Assembly: GCA_023333565.1 (NCBI GenBank)
Contig: JAJKFH010002711.1
Location: 603,501 to 667,500, forward strand
Origin: Puffinus mauretanicus
Lineage: Eukaryota; Chordata; Aves; Procellariiformes; Procellariidae
Direction: 5' to 3'
Length of the DNA stretch: 64,000 nt
Below, piece by piece: positions 49,201-63,672 of the stretch. The position numbers were made by a program, and so were the translations under genes. The notes beneath the pieces were generated by a model, which made no database searches, had not been told where the DNA came from, and saw only the letters and a program-made list of their open reading frames with translations. Positions within the stretch are counted from its first letter, which is position 1. Each line of letters starts with the position of its first letter.

Positions 49201-50754
49201 AGATAGATGTAATCACTTCTTCACCCTCTGAACTTCTCCCTAGCAGCTCTGATTCAGCAAAACACTTCGGGCATTTTTAACATTAAGATCCAAACCCTTT
49301 CAAAGGAAAGCTTCTAATTTGGAATATATTTTGCCTCCAGCCTATATGTAACCCCATAGAGTCAAATGATGCTCACATTCTAAATTTTATCCCTGGCTTA
49401 AGGGCCTTGTAGAACTGGGGCTATGGTAGAGAATAAAAAGAAGCTGATCTGGGTATTAGAATCAGGTTTCATGCCAGGCAGATGAGAGCATTTCAATGAG
49501 AAGGGGTATATGTATGTATATTTTACTTAAGCAGCAATATATATCCAGGTGGTGGTGAAAGACATCATGTGAACCATTATCAGACAGCACTTGGCCATCT
49601 GTGCAAAGCTACGGTTTTCTTTAGTTAATTTTATGCTCGTTACCTATAGTGATAGATGACAAAAATTAAGTTTTCTGAAATTCTGTTATTTATGGATAAA
49701 ATTAAAGAACAATAAAAGATAAATGGGGTAGCTGTGGCCTAAATGACAACCATATGGATAATAAGATTTAGCACACGATAAGGAAAATTTTCAGTGGGGT
49801 GAAATGTAGTCTGATGTCTATTAACAAGGTATATTTTTGTCACTCTAATTTCCAAAACAAGACAAGGAAGCTTAAATGAAATTCACTCACAGTGTGGGCT
49901 GATCTCCAGCTGCTAAGCTCTGTGGGGCATATGTGGGGCTAAATTGTCTTCTAATTACTTTTGTTCTATTCTACCTTTTTTTGCTATAATTTGCTACCCA
50001 TGGCTTGTAAGTAACTTAATGAGGTTTTGTAAATGATATAGCTAACACGTTTCTTGGCTTGAGGGCATGACGTATATTTTCGATTTGCTTCTGACCTGAT
50101 TTCTGAACTGTTTACCTGAAATGGGACCAACTATTCAAGGAACTATGAAGTTTTGCTGTGTTAACTGCTACTGATCTAATTATAAATTAGCTTTAACTGT
50201 TTTCTTACTGAAGAATTTCTAGCAGTTGGAAAGTACTGTGTTTTCATAATTTTTTAAAAGATACACCAACTTAGAAAAAAAAACTTGTATTAGGATTCAA
50301 GTTTCTTCCATTCACTGTAATGTATATAAGAGCTCAGACCTGGACAAAGAATTCATCCTAGTTGTGGGGATTGTAGATTCTCAAAACTCTAGTCTACAGG
50401 GCATCCTGTAGACAGTTGTTTTGTTCTTTCATTTCTCAGTGTTAAATTGCCATTAAAAATATACTAAATGCCATTTGCATGCTACTTTTGCATATAACCA
50501 TTAGCTTTGATTTTCATATGGTTCATATGCGATCATAAATACGATAAAATGACTATAGGTGCATGGGCACATTCTTTGTAGTAAAAGCTAGTCTGCATGA
50601 AAAGGTTTTAACATCACTGTTTATTGATTTTTATCAATTGAATTGTTGAATTTCAATACAATATTGACAAGCCAAGTATAAAAATACCTTGGAGACTCAG
50701 AGATTCTTTAAGATCTTTCAGTAGAAGTCAGACCTAGTAACAACGTTACACAAT
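46292..50754. other. Non-coding AT-rich stretch
   Basis: No gene is supported. It contains a T/TA/T low-complexity tract at 48247-48285, a (TAA)n scrap near 48711-48723, and a block at 47.65-47.83 kb that may be a conserved non-coding element. Confidence 0.5.
48247..48285. repeat. Composite T-run/(TA)n/T-run
   Basis: A T run (48247-48257), a TA tract (to 48270) and a second T run (48272-48285). Low-complexity DNA prone to slippage. Confidence 0.85.
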
Positions 50755-50843
50755 GTTTTGGACTTGGCAGTGTTAGGTTTATGGTTGGACTCGATGATCT
50801 TAAAAGTCTTTTCCAACTTAAATGATTCTACGATCCTATGATT
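50755..50843 (+). mobile_element. CR1 3'-end fragment, copy G
   Basis: About 89 bp: GGACTTGGCAGTGTTAGGTTT, GGTTGGACTCGATGATCTTA and TTTTCCAACTTAAATG, with degenerate terminal octamers (ATTCTACG, ATCCTATG). It is the same 3'-UTR lineage as B-D, 5'-truncated and somewhat decayed. Confidence 0.92.
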
Positions 50844-53800
50844 CCTTTTATTTCACAGGCTACTTATGGTTCACTAGGTATTGTTTTCCTTCAGTGCCAC
50901 TCCCTTCCACCATTGCCAGCTACCGTGCCTGCAAAGGCTGTAATTTTAAATGTAAAATGTAAGAACAAGCACTATCACGTGAGCTATCTACTGAGTTTTG
51001 GATCAAAGAATATAATTTTTCATTTTGGTCTGAATTAGGTCTCTAATTGGTCCCGAATCAGAGAATCTTTATGAATGTAGAACTTGTACCAGTTGTTTTT
51101 CTGCAGCATTCACTCTGTTGCAAATTTAAACGCCAAAGCTGTCCATCATCATCTCTTTCTTTAGAAAGCATTGTGCTTAATTAAGTGTATTTTTTTTAAT
51201 TATGACATATAAAAGAAAGTTTACAAATGATTAACGACTCTTCATCACTATCAAGATTAAGAGTAGAGTTGCAGAGCTAGCTATCTTAAGAAAGCATGCT
51301 ATCATGTATATCCATTTGGCAACTAGATACAGTGCCTCTGAATTTATGTGAGCTGGACTAAAAGACACAACATGTGTTTCTCATGACATCAGGAGCTTTA
51401 AAACTGGTAAAAGGGATGGAAGAAGGCAGGGAAAGGGAAAGTATGCTCTCATGCCTAATTGGTTAATTCTATGGCTAGCAGATATTGTCTTCATCTAATT
51501 CTAGTCATTAATGACTAGAACTTTATCTTATTATGAAATATGTACAGCAAATGTCATGAAAATGTACAATTTATTTATTTTTATTATTATTACTTATTAT
51601 TATTTGCTGTTTATCCCATTTGAAAATGTATTGAGTAGTATGAACACAGCTTAACATGCAAAGGCTAATTAAGAAATATGATTAAAGGTACATTCAAGGA
51701 AGTTCCCTAGTCAGTGGGGAATGATGCATTTGCATTTTCCCTTTTAAAGACCAATGCCAAAAGAACCCAGAGTTGGGGAAAACTTTGAATTATACTTAAG
51801 AGGTCTGGCCTAGTAATGTTAAATTCTGATTGAATTGCAGAATAAAGATGAACTAGAAGAAATTTCTTAAAAGGCATGAGTAAGATAGTAAAGGATATTT
51901 ATATCCTGAACAATTTCAGTAAGAAAATGCAGTTTCAGAAAACTCTGCAGCTGCCAATTCTCTCAAAGTTATCAGGAATGTGAAAGCAGCAAAGGAAGAT
52001 CTTCAGTGAGTTCAGTGAGAACACACAGAGATTCATGTTATTTTATTTTCCTCTTTACAATTGCATTCCAAACTTCGCAGTTAAATACTTAGATATTTGT
52101 TTTATAGTCAAGTTTATTTTCACTTTAGTAGAGTTGTTCAGTGAGCACACAAGGCCATCTGAACACAGAAGGCAATCTTTTTCTCAGATTCCAAATAAAG
52201 CCATGTTGCAGTTGGGTTTCTGAAACTCAAAATGAGCTTGGAAATCCTTGGAATCGGGTCATGTTTCCCATTAAACTCCAAGAATTGGTTTGAGGTCTTG
52301 CCACAGCTAATCCTTTGATGACGGACACTTTTTAGGAAGGGGCAGTCAGAGGGTGACACAGGGTGAACCCTTTTGTCACAGCACCACTTGTGTCTTGGCT
52401 AAGTTAAGGAAAAATATTTAATGCCCATTCCTTTTTTAGGCAATGTAGGAAAAGTTTATTGTAGCTACATTTTGATTTCAATGCAGTTAGGAAGATAAGC
52501 AATACGGAAATCTATCAATAACATTCCAGTGAAAACTGGAATTTCATTTGTTATTGCTTGGAAGAAATTCTACTTTCCAGTTGTGAGGATACAAAATTTG
52601 TTCTATTTCTAGTCGGACTGTGTTTGCCACGTGGTGTAAATAGGATTAAGGAAACTGGAAAGTTCACCTTGCTGTTTTGATGTTATGATTAATATTATTG
52701 GACCCATGGGAAAAAACACTTATATGACTAATATTAAGCAGTTTAAAGCCGATTATCTGTCTGACTACAAAAGGGACTAAAACACTGCAGTGTAATTTAA
52801 CTGCAAAGATAACTGTAAATAAAAATTGTATTAACAATATTTTTATTATCAGAAAAGTAAACAGGTGTGTTTTCTTGGAGCAGAGCTGTCTTAGCAAACA
52901 CATGTGCTGATTCTTGTCCTGATACTTCCAGTCACACAAAGACCATCTGTTCATTCCTTTAAATTCCAATTAGTGCTACTGACTGTTTTATTTCATTAAT
53001 CTCTCCTACAAGTGTTTCTTCTAAGCTTTGCCTGCATGAGTGTTCTCCTTTGATAGAATAAACCTGGGGGAAATATGGCTGCTATCCTCAAGTAGCTAAC
53101 TGCTTTTCCCGCTCAGGTGTCCTTTTCAGCATCCCAAGGCATACGATATTAAGATATTGTTCTGAAACCTGTGTACTCCTTCTGCAAGTATTTTGTAGCT
53201 GTTCATAAGCATTCTTAAAAGGTGCATCAATAAAATGGATGGTTTGTTCCAGTGCACAGCTAAGCACCATAAATAAATAATTTACGAGATTAAGGAGTCA
53301 TATACCTTCAACTGTACTTTTAGTTCAAAGCCTTTCTCCACACCCCCATGGCCCATTTCTTATGGGACTGAACTAAATTAACAAAAGCTCCCAGGAAAAG
53401 ATCATGTTATCAGGGAAAGAATGGTATGCATACTGAGAGTAATATGCCAAGGAAAAATGTAGGGAAAAAAATTAGCTGTAGAATCATTACCTTTCTTTAA
53501 ATCACATGTCCACAACTGGTTAGCTTGATCCACAGTGTAGGAAAGCTCTTAGACTACTCATTGGTAAGAAGATTTCATAAATGAATGAAGAATGTTCTCC
53601 TCATTGATAAGAATCTATTCTGTTCTTGGTAGATGATGACCTGACATCACCTGATTGTTCTGAAATTCTCTCTCCACTGTACTAAAGCAACACAAATTAT
53701 CTAGACAGGAAGCCTCCATCACCAAAGCAAATCCATCAAGAATAAAGAAGTGGCAGGTCATGTCTCCAGCATAGTCATTTACTCAAGCACAATAAAACAG

Positions 53801-56800
53801 ATCTCTCATATCTTCCTCATTTCACCTATGAAATAAAGTTTAAAGCCTTAGTTCCTGACTTCAGAATACCAAATGGTCTGGGCAATTGTAAGTAAATCAC
53901 TTCAAACTCTTAGACAAAGTCTGTAGTCAAACTTTGATTCCTCTAGAACTGTCAGAGACAAGCTTAAGGATAATCTGGGCAGCTAAGAAGGCATTCTGAA
54001 GGATTAGTCAGGATCTGAAGTGAAATGCCAGAGGATCTAGGGATTATCATACACCCCCCTAGAGAAAATAACTGATAGTTACCAAAGATAATTAGACAAA
54101 TTCAGATTTTGCAAACACAACCAGGACACAAGCTGTAATCAGAACAAACATGTATGCAGTTGTTTTAGTTTTCATCCTCTTTTACCTTGGTATGTCAGGG
54201 TTATATGTATGTAATTTTAATTAAAAAAAACAAAATCCCATTTATTAAATAAAATATCAGATAATAGTGATGAACATTTTGAATTTCTGAAATGAAAGTC
54301 TACAGGGCAAGATTCAGATTTTAGCAAAAAAGCTATTTTCGTTCCTCCCTTCCCCAATTTCTTCAATGTTCTGTTTAATGGAAACTCTAATTATTGAGGA
54401 TTCCCGTATCTTCTAGTGGTCATTAATTGGAAATCTATGTATATTTGTACAGAATAATATTTACCAATTTTCTTGTGAAAAATCCTAATTAAAGCAGTTG
54501 ACTTCATTATGAAAGCATCCAAGGTTTTCCATCTGGGTGCAGGAAGTTTGCGTTCTTTACATTTTTGTACGATGATGGCATTTTGCAGAAGAATTCTGGT
54601 TTTTTTAAAATTTAAGGGAAGGAATCATAGCTTCTTTTTCCCTTATGCATAAATTATATAACACTGCCCGTTCTATCTAATGCATTTTCTGTCTAACGTG
54701 TTTTCTGTCTATTCACAGTGACTCTTATGTTAAAAAAAGAAGCTGTATTCACACAGACAATCCCTCTTCTTACACATATATGCATAAATACACATCCTTA
54801 CACCCCAAACTTTGTCTTTTTTTGATTGTTGCAAAAAGAAAGAATAAAAGCTCTGCTCTGAGATCATAATTGTTTGCAAATAAAGAGAAAAGATGTATCT
54901 ACTATTCTCATTCCACTGGGAGGAGAAAGAAATTACCTTGATGGATTTATAAGGAAACTTCTGGTAAGCAAATTATAAATCTGTACTGGGATTATTCTCA
55001 CTTTACTTACTTTGTGTTGATTACTTGTTTTTTACTTGTTTTATAGAGAAGCTGCTTCAATATATCTTTTAATTTACTTAGTTACATTCATAAAGTGTTC
55101 AAGTGCTTTGGAAACAAATACGTGCTATAAATTTCACACTGACGATCAGAATAGTAAAACTCTACTACTAGCAAATGTTTTCTTATTTCCACTCCTGCAG
55201 TGTCACACCTTCATGGAATGAATGAGATGGTGAGATTATCTATAGAACTAATCTAAATATGTTGGACTGTATGAAATAGCCATCCTTATACTATACCAAT
55301 ATACACACTGTAAGAGAACACATATGTAAAAAGACAGAACATCAGGATATTGAAGTTATCTGACCAATTTTTTTTGTTTTGGTTTGTTTTTTTTGTGTGG
55401 AATTACAGCCTTAAATAACTCTGATTTGTAGTATTTATGGCTGTATTGCTGTGAGAGTTCCAAAGCCATGATGTTTTGCATAGCATGTGGTAGATGCTTG
55501 CTCCCCTAAGATGATGCTGGCATCACTTACAGATTCTGAAACAGGGCTGCTACAGTTCATTCACTTGCATCCTCGATCTGATATTACAATAATCAGAAAA
55601 AATGAATTAATATCTCTGCTTAAAAGCCTGATGGTTCAGGTCAAAATGCACTTTGCAAGAGTGAATACCTAAGGCTGATCATGAATTGAAATAAGACAGC
55701 ATAATCTCATGTTCATGCTTCTGTCTTTATTGACTTCAATATTGTCACTTTGATTTACATCAAGTGAGAACCAGTTTCACTATGTTTCTCAGGTCTGAGC
55801 ACTGAGATTTTAAGACAGTTTCTGGGGACACAAATCTTAAACAGAGTTTTGAACCTTAAAATGAACTTCCTCTTGCTTTCTGGACATTGAGGTTTCTCAT
55901 TCTGCACAAAAATTGCACAGTTTGCAAATAAAAATGCAGCATATTACCTGGTTACATATGTTTCCACGTGATCTGAGAAGCAAACCTGACATTTTTCATC
56001 CCATCCATCTTTCCAGTAGGAGGGAATCTTCAGTTACATGATGCCTAACTTACAGCTAAGCAACACTTGTCTTCAATGTACGTCCCTGGTGAAACTTGTG
56101 CAAATGCTCTGCTGCCTTCTGGCAACAGGTGCATGGCAAGAAGACAGTTCACCTTGATGACCAGAGCCTGGAGTTATTCTGCAGCTCTGACAATTACAAA
56201 ACCACGGGTTTTTTTATGCAAAAAGACCAATTTGTCTGGAAACACAGTAAGACATGATGATTGCTGAACCCCCTCATGCTGTTTTTTGCAAACTACTTTT
56301 CAACCTATATCCAACCTTTACACAGTTGAAGATTTGGTTGCTCTTCAGTAATTTATACTGTCATTTATCTGGGCCAGAAGAATGACTTGCTTCATTAGAC
56401 ATTAAGAATTTGCCTTATCATTCCCTTTAGCCAGGAACATTTTAAAGAAAGATTTACTACTCAAAAGAATGCTATTTAAGTATTGAAGTTATGACTATTT
56501 ATTAGAGTGTTGCTATGTTTTCTATAATAAGGTACACTATAACATTATGTTAAAAGCTTTTAAATACTTGTCTTTTACTTGCTGCAATAGCTTTGCTCTG
56601 GGTTTACATACCACCACTGACATAGCAGAAGTATTAGGAAACCTTTTACTTTTTACAACAGATTCAGTATTTAAATCTTTTCAATTTTAAATCAATGCAT
56701 TATTTAAACTACATTAACTGTTAATTCAATTCATACCTTGAACTTATGCCAGTGTTTAAATGTATTACATTTTCAATGCTAGAGGAGAAATGACTTTTTT

Positions 56801-57000
56801 CTTTGGTCGGAATTGTAGTCCTTGCAAAGAATCACTTGTAATGAAGCTGTACATTTTTCAGTATTTATTTGGACTAAGAAAAAAATACAAGATCTATTAA
56901 TTACTAAGTAAAATGCAGTCAATTTTTAACAATTTGCTTAACAGATATTTCCTACATAAACCATTTTTAAAAAATAATTTCTCAAAAGATGCTATTACTT
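50844..57000. other. Non-coding AT-rich stretch
   Basis: No gene is supported; open frames reach about 101 codons (minus, 52664-52969) without a recognisable product. A TTATT-rich low-complexity tract lies at 51572-51606. The block at 51.66-51.79 kb has GCTAATTAAG and the octamer ATTTGCAT (51728-51735). Confidence 0.5.
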
Positions 57001-59828
57001 TCCAGTGCTAGATCCAATCGTTAATCATCCCCATGTGAGCCATTCCAACCCAGTGTCCCTTCAGACTGCAAAACCGTTCAAACTGTGTTAAAAATAAGGT
57101 GGACATTAGCATATCTCTCAGGAGCACTGTTTAACCTTAATAACTAAGCTGTTTATTGAACCTGAGATCACACTGTAGGGGTTTATCTGTACATTTGTTC
57201 CAATAAGATAAGATTCAACACCTGTGGCAGTTCAATCTAAAATTTGTTTTCTGAATTTCCCTTTCTCAAGCAAGGGCAAACTCTCTTCTGCTGCACAAAC
57301 ACAGAAATACAACAGTTACCAGCCGGCTCTCAGTATATAATGTACTTTCTGAAGGAATACTCCCAAACCAGCACAATTCTCCCAACAGGGGAGATGCAGC
57401 TAGCCATTATAAAAGACTATGTGTAAAAGCCCCTAGAAATCCCACCTCCCACCAAAACAAAAATACCCACACAAAAGAGTGTATAGCAACAGAACTGGAA
57501 CGCCTGGGGTGGGACTGATCTCACCTAAACCTAACTAATAGCCTTTCCCACAGCAGAATTCAGCTAATCCAAATTAGACTTCTACAGTAGATTGAGACTA
57601 ATTCCATTTAAGGAGTGCCTGTTTTTCCCCACTGAGTGTAAAGAGACAATCCCTGCACTGCTGAATAAAACAAGGTCACGGAGAGTCCTCTGGCCTTCAG
57701 GCCAAGTGCCATACAGGTTGGCACACTGCATGGCTCTAGTTACTGGTTTCCTTTGGATCTCCTTGTTATCTTGCTGGTCCTTATACGTTTCTGCTCTTTG
57801 TAGGGTGTGGTTTTTTCATTTCAAACTGTCTGATATAGCACTGTGGTGCAGCCCACTAGAGTGACATTTTTATAGCATGAAACTGAGGAATTTTTTTTCC
57901 TGCAGGTGCCAGAAGGCAGCATAAGGGCAGCATGAGGGCATTACTGGCATTGCGGTGGGGCTCAGGAGCTGTGTAGGCTATGGAGAGCCAGGCCTGGTGC
58001 AGTCCTTTTCATACCCCGTATTGTGAATGGCCCCTCGGATGTCCTCCACAAACAACTCTTGTGCACTGTCTTGCAAAGGAAGGACTAGGTGGCATGGGCC
58101 AAAACCATGCCAGGAATGTGCAACAAGGATGAGCAGCACTCCAATTCTCAAGCTCACCCTATGGCCATGCTTTATTAAGCAGTACAGACATAGCCAGCGA
58201 CTAGGTCAAAAAGTAGATACCTGGCTAAATCCGATGGCTCAATGAAAAAGAGAAGCAGGAAGAAGTTAGAACTTCTCTAAGAAAGAAGTAGATATGGGAT
58301 GCATGAAGATAAAGAGTGAAATAAAAAGCCAGAGATATTTAGGAAAACATATGCAAAGCCAATAAATCAACTCACAACATTAATCAGACTCTCCACATCA
58401 ATTTATCTCTTCTATGAGAGTCTCACATGTGGAATACATAATATAGATGGGTGCAATCAAGCCATTTACTTGAAAATAACACAGGTCCACTGTGCACCAT
58501 CACTAGCATTTGTAATGTTTTGAAATGCAGACAATGGTTTGGATCAGACCTTATTGTTTCTTACACATACTGCGGCTGTCCTAGCCTCAGTCTGTATTGT
58601 TTGAAGTGGCTAGTTAAGTAAGTGTCTGATATTAATTTTTTTTCCTGCTCTTCATCCTAAAAAATTTGGAAGCAGATATGAGATTATAGATTGCTGTCCC
58701 TTTTTGGTTCAATGGAAATCCTAGTAGATGGGGCATCTTTTTTTAAAAAAAAATTTGATCTGATTTTGATTTGCTTGGATTTTTTCTGGTTTACACAGTA
58801 ATAAGAATCTTGCAGGTGGAACACGACTGACTGCATATTTTCAAATATGAAGAATCAAGACCCTAAATATATTAAAAGTCAAAAATATATGAAGAAATAA
58901 TAGATTACAGATTATTTTTATTTTCAGCTTTAAGCATTGCTGACCTGCTTTCTTAGCAGTCCCCTTCTCTATAACCATCACTCATAGATCTGTGCACAGC
59001 AGGCTTACAGACCTCTTTGCAAATAAATCCCAATAAAAATCAGAATGTGCAAATTGTCAAGACAAGAGCAGCTTAAAAACTTGGTTTTTAACAGGAAATA
59101 CCAATGTTTCTATGGTGTCCATGCAGTTAATTTCTTCAAAAGATCCTGACACATGGAGAGGATGTGAGACTTGTGCACAAACTGCCACAGTGAAATACAC
59201 AAATGGACACCTAGCAAAATTCATGGGCTTGCATATGTATGCATGTGTATACATCTCTCTGTCTGCCTGTCATCTATCCATCCCCAGAGTCTCTAAACAA
59301 ATTATCTGCACAACTTTCTCCAATCATATCTTAAATTTTGTTTTTATTTATTAGTTTTAAAGTGCTGATACTATGCTGGGTAGATCAATTTTTAGAAGAC
59401 TTTATAGTGGCACTTCAGAGACATTAAATACTCTCCATTAAATGTTAACAATCACCTTGTACTACGTCCTCATAGTTGAAGTCTTGATTGCTAGTTTCAA
59501 AACAATGCGCAGTTAAATTCAAATCAACGTTGAAATGACAAAGTAGAAATGGATCTAGAAGCCTCCCAAATGCCACTTCACATTGACTTAGCAGCAAAGG
59601 GGTAACCCATCTGATGTGTACAATCAAAGGCAGTGGACAAGATATCAGGCACATAAAATGTCACATTCTGAGCATGCCAGCTTGATAAGCACACCTTTCA
59701 CCTTTCAACAATTTGTTTATTTAGTAACCTTCAAAGCTGGTCTGAGAAAAAAATCTTCTCTTTGATTTAACTGAGGATTACTTGTTCCATCATCTCTATC
59801 AAAAATTTTTCATGGCTGTCAGGAGAGC

Positions 59829-59867
59829 TACTCATTTGGGAATATATTTAGGAGTACTCATTTGGGA
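59829..59867. repeat. Short direct repeat, period 26 bp
   Basis: TACTCATTTGGGA occurs at 59829-59841 and 59855-59867, each preceded by GGAG-like sequence. A small local duplication. Confidence 0.8.
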
Positions 59868-62272
59868 GCAATATTTGCAGGTATAAAAATTTATGAAAGC
59901 CAAATGACCTTCCAGAATTCATAAGGTAGTAACTCCTTTTTGTAGGATTACCTAATTGAATATGAAGCATTTGGCAAGCATCAGGGAAATGGAACAAGTT
60001 TGGTCAAGGAAAAGAGAAACGCTCTTTAAATCATGATATGGCCTCTGATGGCATAATGTGGTTTGGCACTGAGTTTAGTGCTACCCTGTTGAAAGTCATA
60101 TCTGAGAGCTTTACACTTTTTGGGAAGTTGGTTCATTTTTATGCATGATTTCAGTCCTTAAAAACAGCAGCAAAATAAATTTGATTAATTTACGTGTATA
60201 ATGCCATACACAATGGTGTGTGTATGGAGAGAAGTTCCTGGTTTAGACACATGACGGCTCACATACCCTGTCTGGGAAAGAACTTCATGGTATATTTGAG
60301 TGTAAAGCAGAGGCATACGTGTTTCCCTAAAACAGAGGAGAATTTACTGACATGCTTCCACTTAAATGACTTCTAATTGAACTTCAGTGTCAGCTTTACT
60401 TTAAGCACCTTTGCATATGCTTTCCTCAGTGGGAATATTTTTCTTAACCAGGATATTTATAAATACTGTGCTTCCAGCTCATATGTAAAATGGTCATCTG
60501 CTAATATGAACTTTTAACTTCTTAAAATGTGTCCTTTCCACAAAGTTATTCCAGGTAGTTAATAAACATATTCTGCAAGTTAAGCTGTGTGTAAGAGATG
60601 AGTTTATGACTTTCCATCTATTCCATTAATCCCCAATTACTGAAGTTTTCCCAGTCTCAGTGAAAGAAACATTTGTATCTCTGGGAAATAACAATTTCTG
60701 TCCTTTCAAGTACACTCACTGTATTCAGTAGGTTACAAAACTGTATTAAAGAACCTATGCTTAAGAATGAATAATTTTCCTGGATTACATTCTCATTACA
60801 GAATGTTCAGAAACTCTTTTACCTTAAGCCTAGCAGCAAACCGCTGCATGCTTTTGAATACATTTTCACAGACAAAAATACCTCAGCCTCAGCTATTAGA
60901 ATATTAACAGCATAAGATTAACATTTCTGAATATAAATTTTAATAATAACAAGAAACTTTTTTCCTAAACTTGCCGTATTTTAATAAAATAGTTCACGAA
61001 AACACTAATATCTACAGCATAAAGAAAAATAATTGTGTAATGAATCTAAAATTAATTTTAATTGTGTTGTACTGTGCATACAGCAGATGGACCCAGTAAA
61101 TTAATATTTATCTAACGAATAAACTCTTGAAAATTAGGTGTTTGCTTTTTTTAATTGTTGATGAGATACAATTCTGGTAGTGTCATTCACAAACAAGTCT
61201 GTATCATGTTTAGGGCCTGGAAAATAGAGTAGGAATGAAAATATTTTAACGTTAAAAAGATTGTTAGATGCTCAACCACTCAGAATATTTAAAGGAAACA
61301 CTAAAAATAAATAGGGGTTCCTAGGCATAGATGACCTGTCTTTTTTTAAAAATAAATGTAGTCCAGTTTTGAAGAAAAATACAATAGACAACAATAATGA
61401 AAGCTCATTGTGCCACATTCGGTGAACCACCCTGATTATACTTAGCCTTCCCGATGTCTAAAGAGGAGGTAAATACTGAAGAATTTTTTACTGGGGTTAC
61501 GTGAGAAATCATTCTGCTAATTAACATTTACCTGTAAATGTTCCACATCTAACAACAAAAAACCCTGTTATTTTGACTTAGACCTCTCACAAGTTTGGTT
61601 CAGACAAGCCCATGGTAACAAAAGCAATTTTATGACAGTGTAACTATCACTCATGTTTTCCCCAAGACAAAAATACCACATTTTTTTCCTAAAATTTTTC
61701 TCTCTCTCTCCATAAATCCTTTTGCTCTTATGCGGACCTGGCCTTTGACATCTCTAACTTTTTGATGTTTGTAATGATCTTTCTATCAGTTTCTTCCAAC
61801 TTTTTCTCCACTTTTTGCCTTACAGCGAAGAGAAAATCAAAGGCTTGGAGTGTGCGCGTTGGGTAAATTTGCAGAATATAAAGCAATGAGACATGAAGTC
61901 TTCTGTTATTTCTACAAAATGAATGGAGAGAACAATACATGTGAATCTTCAGATATCACATCAATTTTCATTCCTCCTATCTATAAAGGCTTATTTTAAA
62001 CAAATCCAGCCCTTATAAAATTAAACTCATCTTCCATTAAAATTAATAGAATGCAAATGTCCTTCAGACTTTTTTCCGAAAAAAACCCATCTTAGTCCCT
62101 TTCCCATTTTACAGTTCCTAAACCGCAATGAAACAATGAAAAATTAACATTCTTAAATAAAACTTCAGTCTAGCTGGAGAGACATTATAATACCAGAACA
62201 CTGTAATCTTTAAAAAAAATATTACTATTTCTGTATGTAAAATGTATTTCTTTTGTATAACCCTTCATATTA

Positions 62273-62327
62273 TAGAGTATTAATATTAATTATTATTAAT
62301 ATTAATTAATATAGTAGAGTATTAATA
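62273..62327. repeat. ATTAAT-rich tract bounded by direct repeats
   Basis: TAGAGTATTAATA occurs at 62273-62285 and 62315-62327 (offset 42 bp), with ATTAATATTAAT units between. Low-complexity local duplication. Confidence 0.8.
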
Positions 62328-62856
62328 AAAAATTCCCAGCACAGTGATGGGCACCATGCACATTACATAGAAAGTACATATATATACGTTATATTTAGTA
62401 AACTTCATAATCCCAGTGGTAGACTATTATCACACATTACACTACAGTGTTGGGTTGTTTCTACTTGTTTGGTCATGAACATCACAAGAGATTGCTACAG
62501 TTCCCAGACTGGCTAGCAAAAGAGAAGAGAGAAGAATTTAGGTAAACCACTTCTGGTGTGATTACTGCAAGCATTTGCACACAATTTTTGCGGTTGTAAA
62601 TTCAATTTCCTTGGAGAACTTGAAAGAAAATGTACCTATATAGCTTACAGGTTGGTATAATCTTTACTTTTTCTTGTACCAAATGTTACTATTTTGTTGC
62701 TTGCAACTTCTAAAGTATAGGACAGATCATTGTACTTTGTCCACAGTATCCGACCAACTTTCTACTGTGTATTCTACCTGTCTTTGTCACTCCTCCCCTT
62801 CCCTTTGCAGAGTTTTAATCCTTTCATTTTTATGTTTCAAATGAGAAGCCTTATTC

Positions 62857-62881
62857 TTTTGTTTGTTTGTTTGTTTGTTTT
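62857..62881. repeat. (TTTG)n tetranucleotide repeat
   Basis: About six TTTG units in a row, the complement type of the (AAAC)n tract near 15.4 kb. Confidence 0.88.
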
Positions 62882-63462
62882 GGTAGCTTTATCAGCTCCT
62901 GCCCATTCCATTATTCTCTCTGATTTCTTCACAGATGTTACTGAGTCTTTTTGGTCTCCTCTTTCTCCTGGATCTACGCAATTAAGTTTGAGCCAGTTAA
63001 GCACCTCACATATTCTTTAAATAGACCTCCTAGCATTTATCAGCAGTGAACTTATCTGAAATCATGATGCCATTTTCTTAATCTGTCTAGCTTTTTTTGA
63101 GGTTCTACCCATTTTTTTTTCTTGAATAACATGAATAATTTTGTATCACCTTCAAATATGGAAATTTTTCTTCTAAATTACTAGTCAGACATCACTGACC
63201 GTAATTCTGAATCTTGTCCTTGACACCCTACTGCTAACAGCCACTTGTGAAGGCCTTCACTGGAGTCTCTTTCAAAGTGAAAATGGATTATGCCGTCAGG
63301 TTTCTCTTCATCCACCACTTTAATCTATTAAAGGTTGTCGTGGTTTAACCTGGCAGCAGCCAAATACCACGCAGCCGCTCGCTCACCCCCCCCGCCGGGT
63401 GGGATGGGCGAGAGAATCAGAAGGGTAGAAGTGAGAAAACTCGTGGGTTGAGATAAAGACAG

Positions 63463-63468
63463 TTTAAT
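63463..63468 (-). terminator. LTR polyadenylation signal ATTAAA
   Basis: The plus strand reads TTTAAT within GACAGTTTAATAGGG; on the minus strand this is ATTAAA in the conserved R-region block. Confidence 0.65.
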
Positions 63469-63650
63469 AGGGAAAGCAAAAGCCGCGCACACAAGCAAAG
63501 CAAAGCAAGGAATTCATTCACCACTTCCCATCGGCAGGCAGGTGTTCAGCCATCGCCAGGAAAGCAGGGCTCCATCACACGTAACGGTTACTTGGGAAGA
63601 CAAACGCCATCACTCCGAACGCCCCCCACTTCCTTCTTCTTCACCCAGCC

Positions 63651-63672
63651 TTATATGCTGAGCATGACGTCA
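63651..63672 (-). promoter_or_regulatory. LTR promoter core: CRE palindrome and TATA box
   Basis: TGACGTCA (63665-63672) is followed on the minus strand by CATATAAG (TATA region about 63650-63657), the same spacing as in the 45.4 kb copy. Confidence 0.65.

Larger units (their letters stand above)
57001..63335. other. Non-coding AT-rich stretch
   Basis: No gene is supported. Small tandem features are the pair TACTCATTTGGGA at 59829 and 59855, an ATTAAT-rich tract at 62273-62327, and (TTTG)n at 62857-62881. Around 57637-57660, AAAGAGACAATCCCTGC resembles a very old repeat phrase but is too short to assign. Confidence 0.5.

Noticed and set aside
52664..52969. 101-codon minus-strand frame
   Set aside because: AT-rich chance frame with no domain, start context or neighbour support.
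62730..63020. 96-codon plus-strand frame with hydrophobic segments
   Set aside because: The hydrophobic and valine/leucine content comes partly from a (TTTG)n repeat and T-rich DNA; no family is recognised.
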